From Staphylococcus marylandisciuri (GTDB lineage: Bacteria; Bacillota; Bacilli; Staphylococcales; Staphylococcaceae): a stretch of DNA of 64,000 nt. Numbering within the stretch: the first letter of the stretch is position 1; each line of letters begins with the position of its first letter. The notes beneath the pieces were generated by a model. The model did no database searches. It was not told the origin of the DNA and saw only the letters and a program-made list of their open reading frames with translations. A program made the position numbers and the translations under genes. The stretch lies in assembly GCF_025519785.1 (NCBI RefSeq), contig NZ_JAOPKZ010000005.1, positions 104,203-168,202 of the forward strand. Direction: 5' to 3'. Below are positions 54,441-63,922 of the stretch, piece after piece.

Positions 54441-55859
54441 ATGATTAAATTAAGAAACATTTTAGGTGAAGCATATTTTCTACAAGTGCCGACAGAACTG
54501 ACAGAGCGTATAAGCGGTGAAAGTCAGTTGACGTTTAGCTTTGTGGAAAACGAAAGTAACAGAGAAATTGTAAATACTATTTCTAAAAAATGGCAAGTCA
54601 CTAATGTTAGTGGTCAAAATGACGATAAAATATATACAGTTGTTTTAGTATCCAAAAATTCTAACTCTTTACTATCAAGTGTTACGGTGCATTGCAAAGA
54701 AAAGCAAATAGATGACTTAAAAGCAAAACGTATATATGACAATTTAACCGGTAGTTTTACAGGCGAACGCTTCTTTTCAACCATTTTTAAAGGAACAGGG
54801 TATAAATACAAACTTGACGCTAAAGTTAAAGCTTCAAAATTTGAAAATGCTGGCGATGGTGCCTCTGTACTTGAGACCTTTCAAAAAGGTTTAGAACGCT
54901 ACAATCTTGAGTTTAAATATGTTCCGAAAACAAAAACATTTATTTTAACTAAAAAGGTCTTTCAAAAAGCAAACTATTTTATCGAAAATGGCACTAATGC
55001 TTTGAATTTCAAATTAGAAGAAGATTCTTCTGAATTTTATACTTATATACGTGGTTACGGTAACTATGATGACAACGAGAAGTTTCAAGAAGCATCATTA
55101 CAACTTATATACAAGCATCCGTTAGCTGATGATATAGGTATCTATGAAGCACCTCCAATTATGGATGGTAGGATTAAAGATAAAGAAGTCTTACGTAATA
55201 AGATGATTAATACTGTTGATAACTCATTAAAAACCTCCTTGACGTTAGACTTCATCGCTTTGCAAGAAGAGTATGCAGAAGCGGTTCCGATTGTTGGTGA
55301 TCACGTACCTGTTAAAGATGATATTATTGATGTTTTTGACTGGGTTAGAATTGTAGAAGTACAAACAAAACGCGACATCAACAATAATATATTTGATCAA
55401 AAAGCTACGCTTGGAGATTATAAAAAGCAGGATAGATACAATTCAAAAGTCAGTAATAGCGTTAGTCTTGCTAACAGTATTAGTGGCATTTCTACAGACA
55501 TCAGAGATGCAAAAGATAGAATAAAAGGGTTTATGTCAGCAGCTAATAATGTACTAGACATGGGTAATGCGCTAAAAGCTGACTCGAAAGGTATAAAGTC
55601 TGTAAACAAGTTGCTGAACACTGTTTTTACACCTGACCAAGGCATTGCTATTAGCAATGATGGTGGAAAAAAGTTTGTCACTGCACTTGATGGCAACGGC
55701 ATAAATGTTGATGTGGTGCCGGTTGCTACGACAACGAAAAACGGTTTAATGTCAAAAGATGACAAAATAAAATTAGATAATTTGAATGACGTAGGCTCAA
55801 GTAAACTTGGGTCTATTTTTTACAAGGAGGTAAATATTAATGCCGATCACACAAATTAG
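54441..55859 (+). CDS. Tail-associated protein (Tal, prophage endopeptidase tail family)
   Basis: 472 residues; N-terminal gp27-like hub pattern (SLLSSVTVHCKEKQID, FLSTIFKGTGYKYK-type segments) and C-terminal coiled part. Follows Dit, as usual. Its end overlaps the next gene by 20 bases. Confidence 0.85.
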   Translation: MIKLRNILGEAYFLQVPTELTERISGESQLTFSFVENESNREIVNTISKKWQVTNVSGQNDDKIYTVVLVSKNSNSLLSSVTVHCKEKQIDDLKAKRIYDNLTGSFTGERFFSTIFKGTGYKYKLDAKVKASKFENAGDGASVLETFQKGLERYNLEFKYVPKTKTFILTKKVFQKANYFIENGTNALNFKLEEDSSEFYTYIRGYGNYDDNEKFQEASLQLIYKHPLADDIGIYEAPPIMDGRIKDKEVLRNKMINTVDNSLKTSLTLDFIALQEEYAEAVPIVGDHVPVKDDIIDVFDWVRIVEVQTKRDINNNIFDQKATLGDYKKQDRYNSKVSNSVSLANSISGISTDIRDAKDRIKGFMSAANNVLDMGNALKADSKGIKSVNKLLNTVFTPDQGIAISNDGGKKFVTALDGNGINVDVVPVATTTKNGLMSKDDKIKLDNLNDVGSSKLGSIFYKEVNINADHTN

Positions 55860-56583
55860 AACGATGACTTACAATGACGAAGAGGTCTATGCGAGAACGC
55901 ATATACAAGGAGTAGATGGTTTAGGTAAGGCTAGTTCGACAATTGACGGATTAATGTCGAAAGAGGATAAGACCAAGTTAGATGGATTAGAGAACTTTGA
56001 TCCATCTGTTTTAACGGAAGCGACAACTTCGAAGTCAGGCATTATGAGCGCTGCAGATAAAACTAAACTAGATGGCTTAAGACCATTTGACCCTGCAACT
56101 TTAACAAATGCGACAGCGTCTAAAGCGGGTTTAATGAGCCCTGCTGATAAAGCCAAATTAGATAAATTAAACACAAATTCTAAACCTTCCGGAACGGTAA
56201 ATGGTGGTTCATCAGGTTCATCTGGGTCTAGTACATCTAGTAGCTCACAAATTTTAAATCGTAATGTGAATTTATGGCCAACTGAATCACAAAGGGTCAC
56301 ATTATCTAAAAAGTTATCTGAATGTGCGAATGGGATTGTGCTAGTTTGGCGTTTAGATGCATCAGATAATTTATACCATTATCAATATGTGCCTAAATAT
56401 CATACAAATCACACTGAAGCTAAAGTAACGGAAATGATACCGACAAATGTTACGTCTAGTACAATTGAACATTGTATAAAAGTTGTCTATATTTACGATA
56501 CTTATCTCGTTGGTGTCGCTGAAAATAGTAGTTCTAGTACGAAAGCGAACAAGATACGACTACATGAAATTTTAGAATTTTAG
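55840..56583 (+). CDS. Minor tail/fibre protein with SKAGLMSxADKxKLD repeats
   Basis: 247 residues. Three repeats of the fibre motif (STIDGLMSKEDKTKLDGL, SKSGIMSAADKTKLDGL, SKAGLMSPADKAKLDKL), a Gly/Ser linker near residue 125, then a C-terminal beta domain. Same repeat also ends Tal, showing domain sharing. AGGAGG precedes ATG 55840. Confidence 0.82.
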   Translation: MPITQIRTMTYNDEEVYARTHIQGVDGLGKASSTIDGLMSKEDKTKLDGLENFDPSVLTEATTSKSGIMSAADKTKLDGLRPFDPATLTNATASKAGLMSPADKAKLDKLNTNSKPSGTVNGGSSGSSGSSTSSSSQILNRNVNLWPTESQRVTLSKKLSECANGIVLVWRLDASDNLYHYQYVPKYHTNHTEAKVTEMIPTNVTSSTIEHCIKVVYIYDTYLVGVAENSSSSTKANKIRLHEILEF

Positions 56584-56594
56584 GAGGTTTGAAA

Positions 56595-57638
56595 ATGAAG
56601 TTAAAGTTATCTAGTGTATTTCGTGATTTTAAAAAAGATGTCGAAAGTAACTTTAAAGAGATTGATAAGTTACTGACAGAGTTACCCGAAATCAAAAGTA
56701 AAACGAGCATTAAATATTTGGACAGTTTGATTGATAAACTTTTTACTAAACGATATGATCAGCTTCAAAAAGAAATCAGAGCGATTGTCTTGCCTGAAAT
56801 GTCTCCCCTTGCAATTACAGAGGGTTATGAAAAGAGTTTGAGTGATTTAAAAGGAGAACGGCACACATCGCTTAAATCTCGATTAGATGCTGATTTAAAT
56901 CAAATTAAAAGTCAATTACAAAAGACGTCTAATGATGATAGATTTATTGTGACTGAAAACGGTACAATCTTTCCTGATTTTGTTAAAAAGTCAAAGACAA
57001 TCAAAAGTGTTAGAAAGATTGGGATTATCGGCGATTCTGTCGCAAAAGGCAGTAAGTCAAATAAGAATTTTGGTAAATACCTGTCTGAAAAGTTAGGTGC
57101 TACCGTACAGAATGAAGCGGTTAGTGGCGCTACTATGTCAATGGTCAAAGCTAGTTCTATTTATGAGCAAGCTTCAAAAATCAAAAATATGGACTTAGTC
57201 ATTATTCAAGGCACGGATGACGACTGGTTACACAACGCTTCCACTGGCGTGCCTATCGGAATGAGTAAGACTAACGAAAAGACCTTCTATGGTGCGTTTT
57301 ATAAAACAGTAGAATTGATTAAATCTAACAATACTAACGCTAAAATCATTGTAATGACTGCAACCCGTCAGTTACCTGTCAACGGTACCACAATTCGCCG
57401 CAAAGACACCGACCAGAATAGTCTAGGGCTTGATTTAGAAGCGTACGTAAACGCACAAGTGCTTGCATGTACAGAGTTGAATGTACCTGTATTTGATGCA
57501 TATCATACGGATTTAATTGATCCATACAATCCAGCATTTAGAGCTAAATGTATGGTTGATGGCTTGCATCCGAATGAATTGGGCCATGAGGTTATAGTAC
57601 ATGAGTTACTCAAAAATTATTACTATTTTTACGGTTAA
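56595..57638 (+). CDS. Tail SGNH-hydrolase (esterase) protein
   Basis: 347 residues from ATG 56595, 7 bases after AGGAGG. Helical N-terminus (about 130 residues) then an SGNH/GDSL hydrolase: block I GIIGDSVAKGS, block V DGLHPNELGH. Probably deacetylates or de-esterifies wall polymers at adsorption. Confidence 0.87.
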   Translation: MKLKLSSVFRDFKKDVESNFKEIDKLLTELPEIKSKTSIKYLDSLIDKLFTKRYDQLQKEIRAIVLPEMSPLAITEGYEKSLSDLKGERHTSLKSRLDADLNQIKSQLQKTSNDDRFIVTENGTIFPDFVKKSKTIKSVRKIGIIGDSVAKGSKSNKNFGKYLSEKLGATVQNEAVSGATMSMVKASSIYEQASKIKNMDLVIIQGTDDDWLHNASTGVPIGMSKTNEKTFYGAFYKTVELIKSNNTNAKIIVMTATRQLPVNGTTIRRKDTDQNSLGLDLEAYVNAQVLACTELNVPVFDAYHTDLIDPYNPAFRAKCMVDGLHPNELGHEVIVHELLKNYYYFYG

Positions 57639-57655
57639 GAGGGGTGAAATTATAA

Positions 57656-58927
57656 ATGGTCAATCAAGACTTATTTTACGATATTACTAAGCAAGGTACA
57701 CTACAAGAAAAGCAACAATACTTAGTCACGCGTGTTGGTGACGGCGGACTTAAAACAGTAACAGTTACAGTGTGGTCAAATGGCACTCCATACAACTTAA
57801 ACGGCCTTACACCAGTGTTTGAGGGTGTTAAATCAGATGGTGAAAAAATAATTGATACACGCGGGGCTATCGTATTAGATCCAGTAAACGGCGTATTTAG
57901 ATATACATTCCCACATCAAGCAAGTACGGCGGAAGGTGAATATAGACAAGCCTTTTTCAAACTGAAACGTGGCGAACAAACAGATTCAACGCTAGAAGTT
58001 AAAATTAAAGTACTTAAAAATATGGTTGAATTTGGAATCAATTCCGAATCGTATTTTACAGAGTATCAGCAAAAAAAAGCTGAATTAGAAGATAAAATTA
58101 ATACGTATTTAGAAGAATTAGGTACTAAAGCAACAGCTACAGAAGCTCAAGTGAAAGCAAATGCTACTCTAGCTAAAGCATTAAAACAGCAACTAGATTT
58201 GATTCAATCTATTGCAAATGAACGTGAGTTATTAACAAAAGGTGAATTTAACGAGGCACTCAATACTGTTAATAAAAATGTTGATGCGATTAGTTCAAAA
58301 ATAGATACTTTAAAACAAAAAACTACTGAAGAATTAGAGCGTATTAAGGATGAAGTTAATGGCGTTAAGCCTGGTGTTCTACAAAACGTTGCTAACATTA
58401 CAAAATCAGGAGTGTACTATTTTAACAGTACAACGCAAAATGTACCGACTCGCAATTCTAACAATGAGAATGGTTATATTGAAGCCGTAATGAAAGACGC
58501 TGACAACGGTATGATGACCATGCTTGGCGCAGGGTATTCTATCGAAAAATATAAAGGTAAACTACACGGGCGTTGGGTATCATCTTTACCTGTTAAGTTA
58601 TGGTCAGGTAAAATTACGAAAGGGCAAACCGCAACATTAAGCGGTAATTGTCATGATTTTGGTAAATTGATGATTGAAGTAGTATATACAACTAATAGAT
58701 TTGCAGTTGAATTGGTTAACATTCCTAACAACGGTAGTACTATTTTTATGAATAACATCGGAATGCGTAGTTCTGATGACATATATAAAAATGGTCGTTT
58801 GGATGAGGTTGTAATCCAAATTAAAGATGATACACATATCGTTTTAAAAGAGACTTTAAAAGCAACGGATGATGCTCAAGCAGTGGACTCAGATGCTTAT
58901 ATTACTGCAATTTACGGTATTTATTAA
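57656..58927 (+). CDS. BppU-family baseplate upper protein
   Basis: 423 residues. N-terminal BppU immunoglobulin-like domain (KTVTVTVWSNGTPYNLNGLT ... FRYTFPHQASTAEGEYRQAF), a coiled coil (140-240) and a C-terminal beta domain, likely receptor-binding. GAGGGGTG precedes ATG 57656. Confidence 0.88.
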   Translation: MVNQDLFYDITKQGTLQEKQQYLVTRVGDGGLKTVTVTVWSNGTPYNLNGLTPVFEGVKSDGEKIIDTRGAIVLDPVNGVFRYTFPHQASTAEGEYRQAFFKLKRGEQTDSTLEVKIKVLKNMVEFGINSESYFTEYQQKKAELEDKINTYLEELGTKATATEAQVKANATLAKALKQQLDLIQSIANERELLTKGEFNEALNTVNKNVDAISSKIDTLKQKTTEELERIKDEVNGVKPGVLQNVANITKSGVYYFNSTTQNVPTRNSNNENGYIEAVMKDADNGMMTMLGAGYSIEKYKGKLHGRWVSSLPVKLWSGKITKGQTATLSGNCHDFGKLMIEVVYTTNRFAVELVNIPNNGSTIFMNNIGMRSSDDIYKNGRLDEVVIQIKDDTHIVLKETLKATDDAQAVDSDAYITAIYGIY

Positions 58928-58959
58928 GAGCGCTCAGAATATATTAAGGCGGTGTTTGT

Positions 58960-59334
58960 TTGGATGAGATAAAGAAAATTAAACAAGAAATTGCTGATCT
59001 AACTGAACGTGTTGATGCTATCGAACAAATGACTAACGAAACAGCATCCCATGTGGTAACGCTGCGTCAAGAATATGGTCAAGGTCATAAAGATTTACAA
59101 GAATCGCATAAAGAGCTTAAAGACAAGCAAGAAAAAGTTGTCGAGGAAAATCTAGAGCAAACTAAAATTTTAAATCGTATTGAAGAACGCTATCAGATGC
59201 AAGTGGAAGTTGCTCAAAATAACGAGGGTAAGACGCTAGCTTTGAATAAGTGGCTTATTGGCGCTATTTGGGCGTTGGTAACAATCGTTATGATTGTTGT
59301 TATTACTGCATCTATCAATGCGTTAATGGGTTAG
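58960..59334 (+). CDS. DUF2951 phage membrane protein
   Basis: 124 residues from TTG 58960 (GGCGGTG upstream); long helical N-terminus and one C-terminal helix (KWLIGAIWALVTIVMIVVIT). Standard position before the wall hydrolase. Possibly holin-related. Confidence 0.82.
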   Translation: MDEIKKIKQEIADLTERVDAIEQMTNETASHVVTLRQEYGQGHKDLQESHKELKDKQEKVVEENLEQTKILNRIEERYQMQVEVAQNNEGKTLALNKWLIGAIWALVTIVMIVVITASINALMG

Positions 59335-59421
59335 CTTGTTGCTTATACAAACGTAAATGTAAATAATTTTATAAGTCGGCACTTTACGTGTCGGCTTATT
59401 TTTTGAAAGTGAAGTGATGTC

Positions 59422-61314
59422 ATGACACTACCTAAAACGGGTAAACCAACGGCAAAAGAGGTGGCTGACTGGGCAATAAATTTAATCGGCAGTGGTGTCG
59501 ATGTAGATGGTTATTACGGGCGGCAATGTTGGGATTTACCAAACTATATTTTTAATCGTTTTTGGGGCTTTAAGACACCAGGTAACGCACGTGATATGGC
59601 TTGGTATCGTTACCCGGCGGGGTTTAAAGTGTTTAGAAACACTTCCAATTTTGTGCCTAAATCGGGTGATATAGCGGTGTGGACAGGCGGTAACTACAAT
59701 TGGAATACATGGGGGCATACCGCAATAGTTGTTGGTCCATCAACAAAAGACTATTTTTACAGTGTAGACCAAAACTGGAACAATTCTAACGCTTATTACG
59801 GTAGTCCTGCTGCTAAAGTAAAACATAGTTATTTTGGTGTAACACACTTTGTTAGACCGGCATACAAAGCAGAACCCAAACCGTCACCTACACTACCACA
59901 AAGCAAGCCCGTTCCTGAAGATCCTGAACCGTCAAAAAAACCTGAATCGAACAAGTTTATTTATAAAGTGGTAACAAAAATCTTGTTTACTACTGCGCGA
60001 ATAGAGCTAGTAAAAGCGAATCACTTTGTACACTACATTACAAAGTCAGAAAACTATAACAATAAACCTAATAAGATTGTTATTAAAAATGCAAACACAG
60101 CATTGTCTACTAATGATATTTACAAATACAGGCATGATTTGAAAGAAAAAGATATACCACACTTTTACGTAGATAGATTAAACGTTTGGGCGTGTAGACC
60201 AATAGAACAAAATGTTGAAGGACACAATAATGCTGTTGTATTATCTATCGCTGAAACCAGAAACGCATTAAGTGATAATTTTAAGATGAATGAAATAGAG
60301 TGTTTATCCGTAGCTAAGTCAATACTGAGTGCTAACAATAAAAAAATGGATTCTAAAACGATTAGCATAGACGATAATGAAGCGTGGAGAACGTTCAAAT
60401 TGCACACTGGTAAAGATTCTTTGAAGTCCGGTAGTTTTACATCAAAAGACTATCAGAAGGCAGTCAGCAATCTAATTAAGCTATTTAAAGACAAAGATAA
60501 GTTGTTGAATAATAAACCAAAAGACATTGTAGAAAAAATAAAGATTAGAACAGTCGTTAAAGAAAATACAAAGTTTGTGCCTAGCGAGTTAAAACCTAGC
60601 AATAACATTAAGTACAAGCAAGACAGTAAAATTGATAGGATCGTTAGCAATTACAGCTTAAAACAAGCTTTAAATATTCAATTCAGCCTTAATCCAAAGC
60701 CACAAACCTCTAATGGCGTGACGTGGTATACAGCCAGCTTAAATCAAACTAGAGCAGCAATGAATACTAACCAAATTTTTAACGATAATGTGCAAGTTTA
60801 TCAATTTTTGAAACTGAACCAATATCAAGGTATTTCAGTCGATAAATTAAACAAGTTGCTTGTGGGCAAGGGGACTTTATCTAGTCAAGGTCAAGCGTTT
60901 TCCGACGGTTGTAAAAAGTACGGCGTGAATGAAATTTATCTGATTGCACATGCGTTTTTAGAAAGCGGTAATGGTACATCATTCTTTGCAAGTGGTAGAA
61001 CGGGTGTATATAACTATTTTGGAATAGGTGCTTTTGATAACAATCCAAATAACGCAATCGAGTTTGCACGTAGTCGTGGATGGACATCACCAGCTAAAGC
61101 GATTATTGGTGGCGCTGAGTTTGTTGGAAAAGGGTATTTTGATGTAGGACAAAATACACTTTATCGTATGCGTTGGAATCCGAAAAAACCAGGTACACAT
61201 CAATATGCTACTGATATTAGTTGGGCTAAAGTGCAAGCGAAAATTATTAGTGCGATGTATAAAGCAATTGGATTAAAAGGTGAATATTTTATTTATGATC
61301 AATACAAAAAATAA
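59422..61314 (+). CDS. Virion-associated peptidoglycan hydrolase (CHAP plus glucosaminidase)
   Basis: 630 residues. N-terminal CHAP peptidase (Cys in GRQCWDLPNY, His in WGHTAIVVG), Pro-rich linker (residues 155-175), a middle domain resembling a degenerate amidase (HYITKSENYNNKPNKI), and a C-terminal N-acetylglucosaminidase (YLIAHAFLESGNGTSFFA, YNYFGIGAFD). Opens the wall at DNA entry or aids release. Confidence 0.9.
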   Translation: MTLPKTGKPTAKEVADWAINLIGSGVDVDGYYGRQCWDLPNYIFNRFWGFKTPGNARDMAWYRYPAGFKVFRNTSNFVPKSGDIAVWTGGNYNWNTWGHTAIVVGPSTKDYFYSVDQNWNNSNAYYGSPAAKVKHSYFGVTHFVRPAYKAEPKPSPTLPQSKPVPEDPEPSKKPESNKFIYKVVTKILFTTARIELVKANHFVHYITKSENYNNKPNKIVIKNANTALSTNDIYKYRHDLKEKDIPHFYVDRLNVWACRPIEQNVEGHNNAVVLSIAETRNALSDNFKMNEIECLSVAKSILSANNKKMDSKTISIDDNEAWRTFKLHTGKDSLKSGSFTSKDYQKAVSNLIKLFKDKDKLLNNKPKDIVEKIKIRTVVKENTKFVPSELKPSNNIKYKQDSKIDRIVSNYSLKQALNIQFSLNPKPQTSNGVTWYTASLNQTRAAMNTNQIFNDNVQVYQFLKLNQYQGISVDKLNKLLVGKGTLSSQGQAFSDGCKKYGVNEIYLIAHAFLESGNGTSFFASGRTGVYNYFGIGAFDNNPNNAIEFARSRGWTSPAKAIIGGAEFVGKGYFDVGQNTLYRMRWNPKKPGTHQYATDISWAKVQAKIISAMYKAIGLKGEYFIYDQYKK

Positions 61315-61332
61315 AATTATGGAGGTACTTAA

Positions 61333-61587
61333 ATGATTAATTGGAAAGTTAGAGTGAAAAAGAAAAGTTTTTGGGTGGCTATCGTTTCAGCAGCAGCCAT
61401 TTTTATTACAAACGTAACTGGTGCGTTGGGATTAAATTATGCGCAACAAGTTGATATGGTAGTAAAGATAATCAATAGTGTCCTTACGTTGCTTGTTAGT
61501 TTAGGTGTTGTGGTTGACATGACCACAGAAGGTATTGGTGACAGTCATCAGGCGCTAGAATACGAACAACCACGAAAAAAATATTAA
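61333..61587 (+). CDS. Holin (phi LC3 family)
   Basis: 84 residues with two hydrophobic segments (FWVAIVSAAAIFITNV and IINSVLTLLVSLGVVVDM) and a charged tail; phi-LC3 holin pattern. GGAGG precedes ATG 61333. Directly before the endolysin. Confidence 0.92.
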   Translation: MINWKVRVKKKSFWVAIVSAAAIFITNVTGALGLNYAQQVDMVVKIINSVLTLLVSLGVVVDMTTEGIGDSHQALEYEQPRKKY

Positions 61588-61600
61588 GGAGTGAGTTATT

Positions 61601-62356
61601 TTGAAAACATTTAGTGAAGCTAGAAGTCGTTTGCGGTGGTATGAAGGGAGATATATTGATTTTGATGGTTATTGGGCATATCAATGTATGGACTTAGCTG
61701 TCGATTACATTTATTGGTTGCTTGGCATTAGGATGTGGGGTAATGCTAAAGATGCGATTAATAACGATTTTAAAAATAAGGCTACAATTTATAAGAATAC
61801 ACCTTCATTTGTCCCACAAGTAGGTGACGTGGCGGTATTTAGGACTGGAATTTATAAACAGTTTGGGCATATTGGTATAGTTTATAATAGTGGTAACACA
61901 AATCAATTTTTGATTTTAGAACAAAACTTTGATGGTAATGCAAATACGCCTGCAAAATTAAGATGGGATAATTATTATGGATGTACGCATTTTATCCGTC
62001 CTCATTACAAAAATGAGAATATCGCATCTAAAATCGCTAATAAAATTAACCCCCCATCACATAAGGCGGCAGGTAACGGGGCTATTAAGATTGTCAGCGG
62101 GAGTAGAGCGCCTTATAACTTAAAATGGTCAAAAGGTGCTTATTTTAATGCAAAAGTTGATGGTTTAGGCGCTACATCTGCCACTCGTTACGGTGACAGC
62201 CGTGCTAATTATCGTTTTGACGTCGGACAAGCTGAATATGTGCCAGGCACTTTAATTTATGTTTTTGAAATTATTGATGGTTGGTGTCGGATTTGTTGGA
62301 ATAATCATAATGAATGGATCTGGCATGAAAGATTAATTGTAAAAGAGGTATTCTGA
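61601..62356 (+). CDS. Endolysin (CHAP plus SH3b)
   Basis: 251 residues from TTG 61601 behind AAGGAGTG. CHAP domain with the catalytic Cys in YQCMDLAVDY and His in FGHIGIVYN; C-terminal SH3_5 wall-binding domain (about residues 165-250, SGSRAPYNLKWSKGAYFNA). Lacks the central amidase common in staphylococcal lysins. Terminator-like GGGGCGGTC...GACAGTCC plus T run follows at about 62366-62398. Confidence 0.92.
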   Translation: MKTFSEARSRLRWYEGRYIDFDGYWAYQCMDLAVDYIYWLLGIRMWGNAKDAINNDFKNKATIYKNTPSFVPQVGDVAVFRTGIYKQFGHIGIVYNSGNTNQFLILEQNFDGNANTPAKLRWDNYYGCTHFIRPHYKNENIASKIANKINPPSHKAAGNGAIKIVSGSRAPYNLKWSKGAYFNAKVDGLGATSATRYGDSRANYRFDVGQAEYVPGTLIYVFEIIDGWCRICWNNHNEWIWHERLIVKEVF

Positions 62357-62365
62357 TAATAATTA

Positions 62366-62465
62366 AGGGGCGGTCATTGCGACAGTCCTATTTTTTTATC
62401 TAAAACTTGGAAAAGATACTCGATCACCTAAATTTATGTGTAGTATAAAGGTTGAGATACACCAT
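62366..62465 (+). repeat. Prophage right-end terminator and duplicated segment
   Basis: Terminator hairpin to 62398, then the ~70-base segment (TATCTAAAACTTGGAAAAGA ... GATACACCAT) repeated at 24611-24683. Hairpins GAGGCTGGGA/TCCCAGCCTC follow at about 62466-62531. Confidence 0.8.
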
Positions 62466-62530
62466 GCAGAGGCTGGGACATAAAAGTCTTTAACTAGAGA
62501 GAAAGAGGCTGGGACATAAATCCCAGCCTC

Positions 62531-62657
62531 TTTCAGCATCTTGGCAGTAGATGACTAATTTGAAAAATGCGCTTGTATCAAGATTTTTTTCTAGTCATCC
62601 TTGCCGGGGTGGGACTACGAAATATTTTTATTCAAATTAGATTTCTGTCCCGCTCCC
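62531..62657. repeat. Copy 7 of the ~130-bp dispersed repeat
   Basis: Ends CCCGCTCCC directly against a CRISPR repeat fragment, the same junction as at 24806/24807 and 25267/25268. Confidence 0.85.
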
Positions 62658-62678
62658 AAAATTACAGAGTACTAAAAC
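62658..62678 (-). repeat. CRISPR repeat fragment at the prophage right end
   Basis: 21 bases (AAAATTACAGAGTACTAAAA plus C) identical to the last 21 of the repeat. About 30 spacer-like bases follow, then CCTAAAATTTAG as at the end of the array at 25463. Confidence 0.85.
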
Positions 62679-62767
62679 TTAGGTGGGTATTTTGTTGTTT
62701 GGGTCCCTAAAAAGTCCCTAAAATTTAGTTTTATATAGTGTGTTATTGATAGTCAAAATACAAATAA

Positions 62768-62788
62768 CCCCGTAGATACGGGGTTTTT
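62768..62788. terminator. Hairpin left of attR
   Basis: CCCCGT-AGAT-ACGGGG with a following T run; perfect stem. Counterpart of 25514-25537. Confidence 0.75.
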
Positions 62789-62799
62789 AATTCCAAACA

Positions 62800-62834
62800 G
62801 TGTTTAAATTACTGATATAAACCCCCTCGAAGGG
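62800..62834. other. attR core
   Basis: Identical over 35 bases to attL (25547-25581); includes the last 13 bases of tRNA-Arg. Confidence 0.88.
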
Positions 62835-62893
62835 AATCGAACCCCTATTTTAAGAACCGGAATCTTACGTGTTATCCATTACACTACGAGGGG
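62822..62893 (-). tRNA. tRNA-Arg (CCG anticodon)
   Basis: 72 bases on the minus strand: acceptor CCCCTCG/CGAGGGG, D-arm GTGTAATGGATAACAC, anticodon stem TAAGA/TCTTA with loop TTCCGGT (CCG), T-loop TTCGATT. No encoded CCA. The phage core restores its 3' end. Confidence 0.95.
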
Positions 62894-62983
62894 ATAATAA
62901 ATAAGTAACACTACTAGTTTACAAATCTTACTGTTGTAGGTCAATATAATACTTATGAACAATTAAAGAAATAGGTTGATATT

Positions 62984-63013
62984 TTTGACCATGTTTGACT
63001 TTTGGGTTAAAAT
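62984..63013 (+). promoter_or_regulatory. clpP promoter with CtsR operator
   Basis: TTTGACC-ATG-TTTGACT (62984-63000) is a CtsR site (reverse complement AGTCAAA-CAT-GGTCAAA). TTGACC (62985-62990) and TAAAAT (63008-63013), 17 bases apart, form a sigma-A promoter inside and next to it. Confidence 0.88.
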
Positions 63014-63048
63014 GAATTTAGTATTTAGAAACAAGGAGGCAATTACGT

Positions 63049-63633
63049 ATGAATTTAATTCCTACAGTTATTGAAACAACAAACCGTGGTGAGCGCGCGT
63101 ATGATATTTATTCACGCTTATTGAAAGACCGTATTATTATGTTAGGTTCAGCGATTGATGACAACGTTGCTAATTCAATCGTCTCCCAACTATTATTCTT
63201 ACAAGCTCAAGATGCTGACAAAGATATTTATTTATATATTAATTCACCAGGTGGTAGTGTATCTGCTGGATTTGCTATTTATGATACGATTCAACACATT
63301 AAACCTGATGTACAAACGATTTGCGTAGGTATGGCTGCTTCTATGGGATCCTTCTTACTTGCAGCAGGTACTAAAGGCAAGCGTTTCGCATTGCCTAACG
63401 CTGAAGTAATGATTCATCAACCTCTAGGTGGTGCACAAGGACAAGCAACTGAAATTGAAATTGCAGCTAACCACATCTTAAAAACGCGTGCTAAATTAAA
63501 TAAAATTTTAGCAGAACGTACTGGACAATCTATTGAACAAATTGAAAAAGATACAGATCGTGATAACTTCTTATCAGCAGATGAAGCTAAAAATTATGGC
63601 TTGATCGACGAAGTTATGCAACCTGAAAAATAA
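63049..63633 (+). CDS. clpP: ATP-dependent Clp protease proteolytic subunit
   Basis: 194 residues. Catalytic Ser in [14 protein letters not shown], His in [11 protein letters not shown], Asp in [16 protein letters not shown]. Forms the barrel that degrades proteins delivered by ClpC/ClpX, central to stress and virulence regulation. AAGGAGG precedes ATG 63049; a CtsR operator controls the promoter. Confidence 0.98.
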   Translation: MNLIPTVIETTNRGERAYDIYSRLLKDRIIMLGSAIDDNVANSIVSQLLFLQAQDADKDIYLYINSPGGSVSAGFAIYDTIQHIKPDVQTICVGMAASMGSFLLAAGTKGKRFALPNAEVMIHQPLGGAQGQATEIEIAANHILKTRAKLNKILAERTGQSIEQIEKDTDRDNFLSADEAKNYGLIDEVMQPEK

Positions 63634-63654
63634 TAACCTGTAGTTGGAAAGAGG

Positions 63655-63872
63655 TCGGGACAAAAGTGTTTGAGGTTTGAGCAGGGGGCCCCAACAAAGA
63701 GAAACTGGTAAACCAGTTTCCGCAAGCTATACAAGTTGGGGTGGGGCCCCAACAGAGAGAAACTGGCAAACCAGTTTCAATAAGCTATGCAAGTTGGGGT
63801 GGGCCCCAACACAGAGAGGCTGGGACATAATGGTCTTTGACTAGAGAGAAAGAGGCTGGGACATAAATCCCA
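63655..63872. repeat. STAR repeats and gctgggacataaatcccagc elements after clpP
   Basis: Three STAR-type units with GGGGCCCCAACA and 'agagaaactgg' between about 63684 and 63815, then paired GAGGCTGGGACATAA elements. No gene is present. Confidence 0.85.
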
Positions 63873-63881
63873 GAAAAAATA

Positions 63882-63922
63882 GCACTCAGATGATTTATTT
63901 CATTTCATCTGAGTGCTTCTTC
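63882..63922 (+). terminator. Terminator after clpP
   Basis: GCACTCAGATGA (63882-63893) pairs with TCATCTGAGTGC (63905-63916), followed by TTCTTC. No coding sequence is seen from here to the window end. Confidence 0.85.

Larger units (their letters stand above)
25547..62834. mobile_element. Prophage, Staphylococcus siphovirus, ~37.3 kb, in tRNA-Arg(CCG)
   Basis: Bounded by 35-base att cores. Module order: integrase, accessory genes, CI/Cro switch, antirepressor, recombination, replication, RinA-like regulator, terminase, portal, MuF, scaffold, capsid, connectors, tail, baseplate, holin, endolysin. Essential late genes appear intact, with one split by an intron-like insertion. It may be inducible, but RusA is truncated and a DnaD/HNH hybrid scar is present. 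Confidence 0.95.

Noticed and set aside
62357..62820. Virulence cargo gene at the phage right end, as in other staphylococcal prophages
   Set aside because: The stretch after the endolysin holds only a terminator, repeats and the att region; no ORF of meaningful length.
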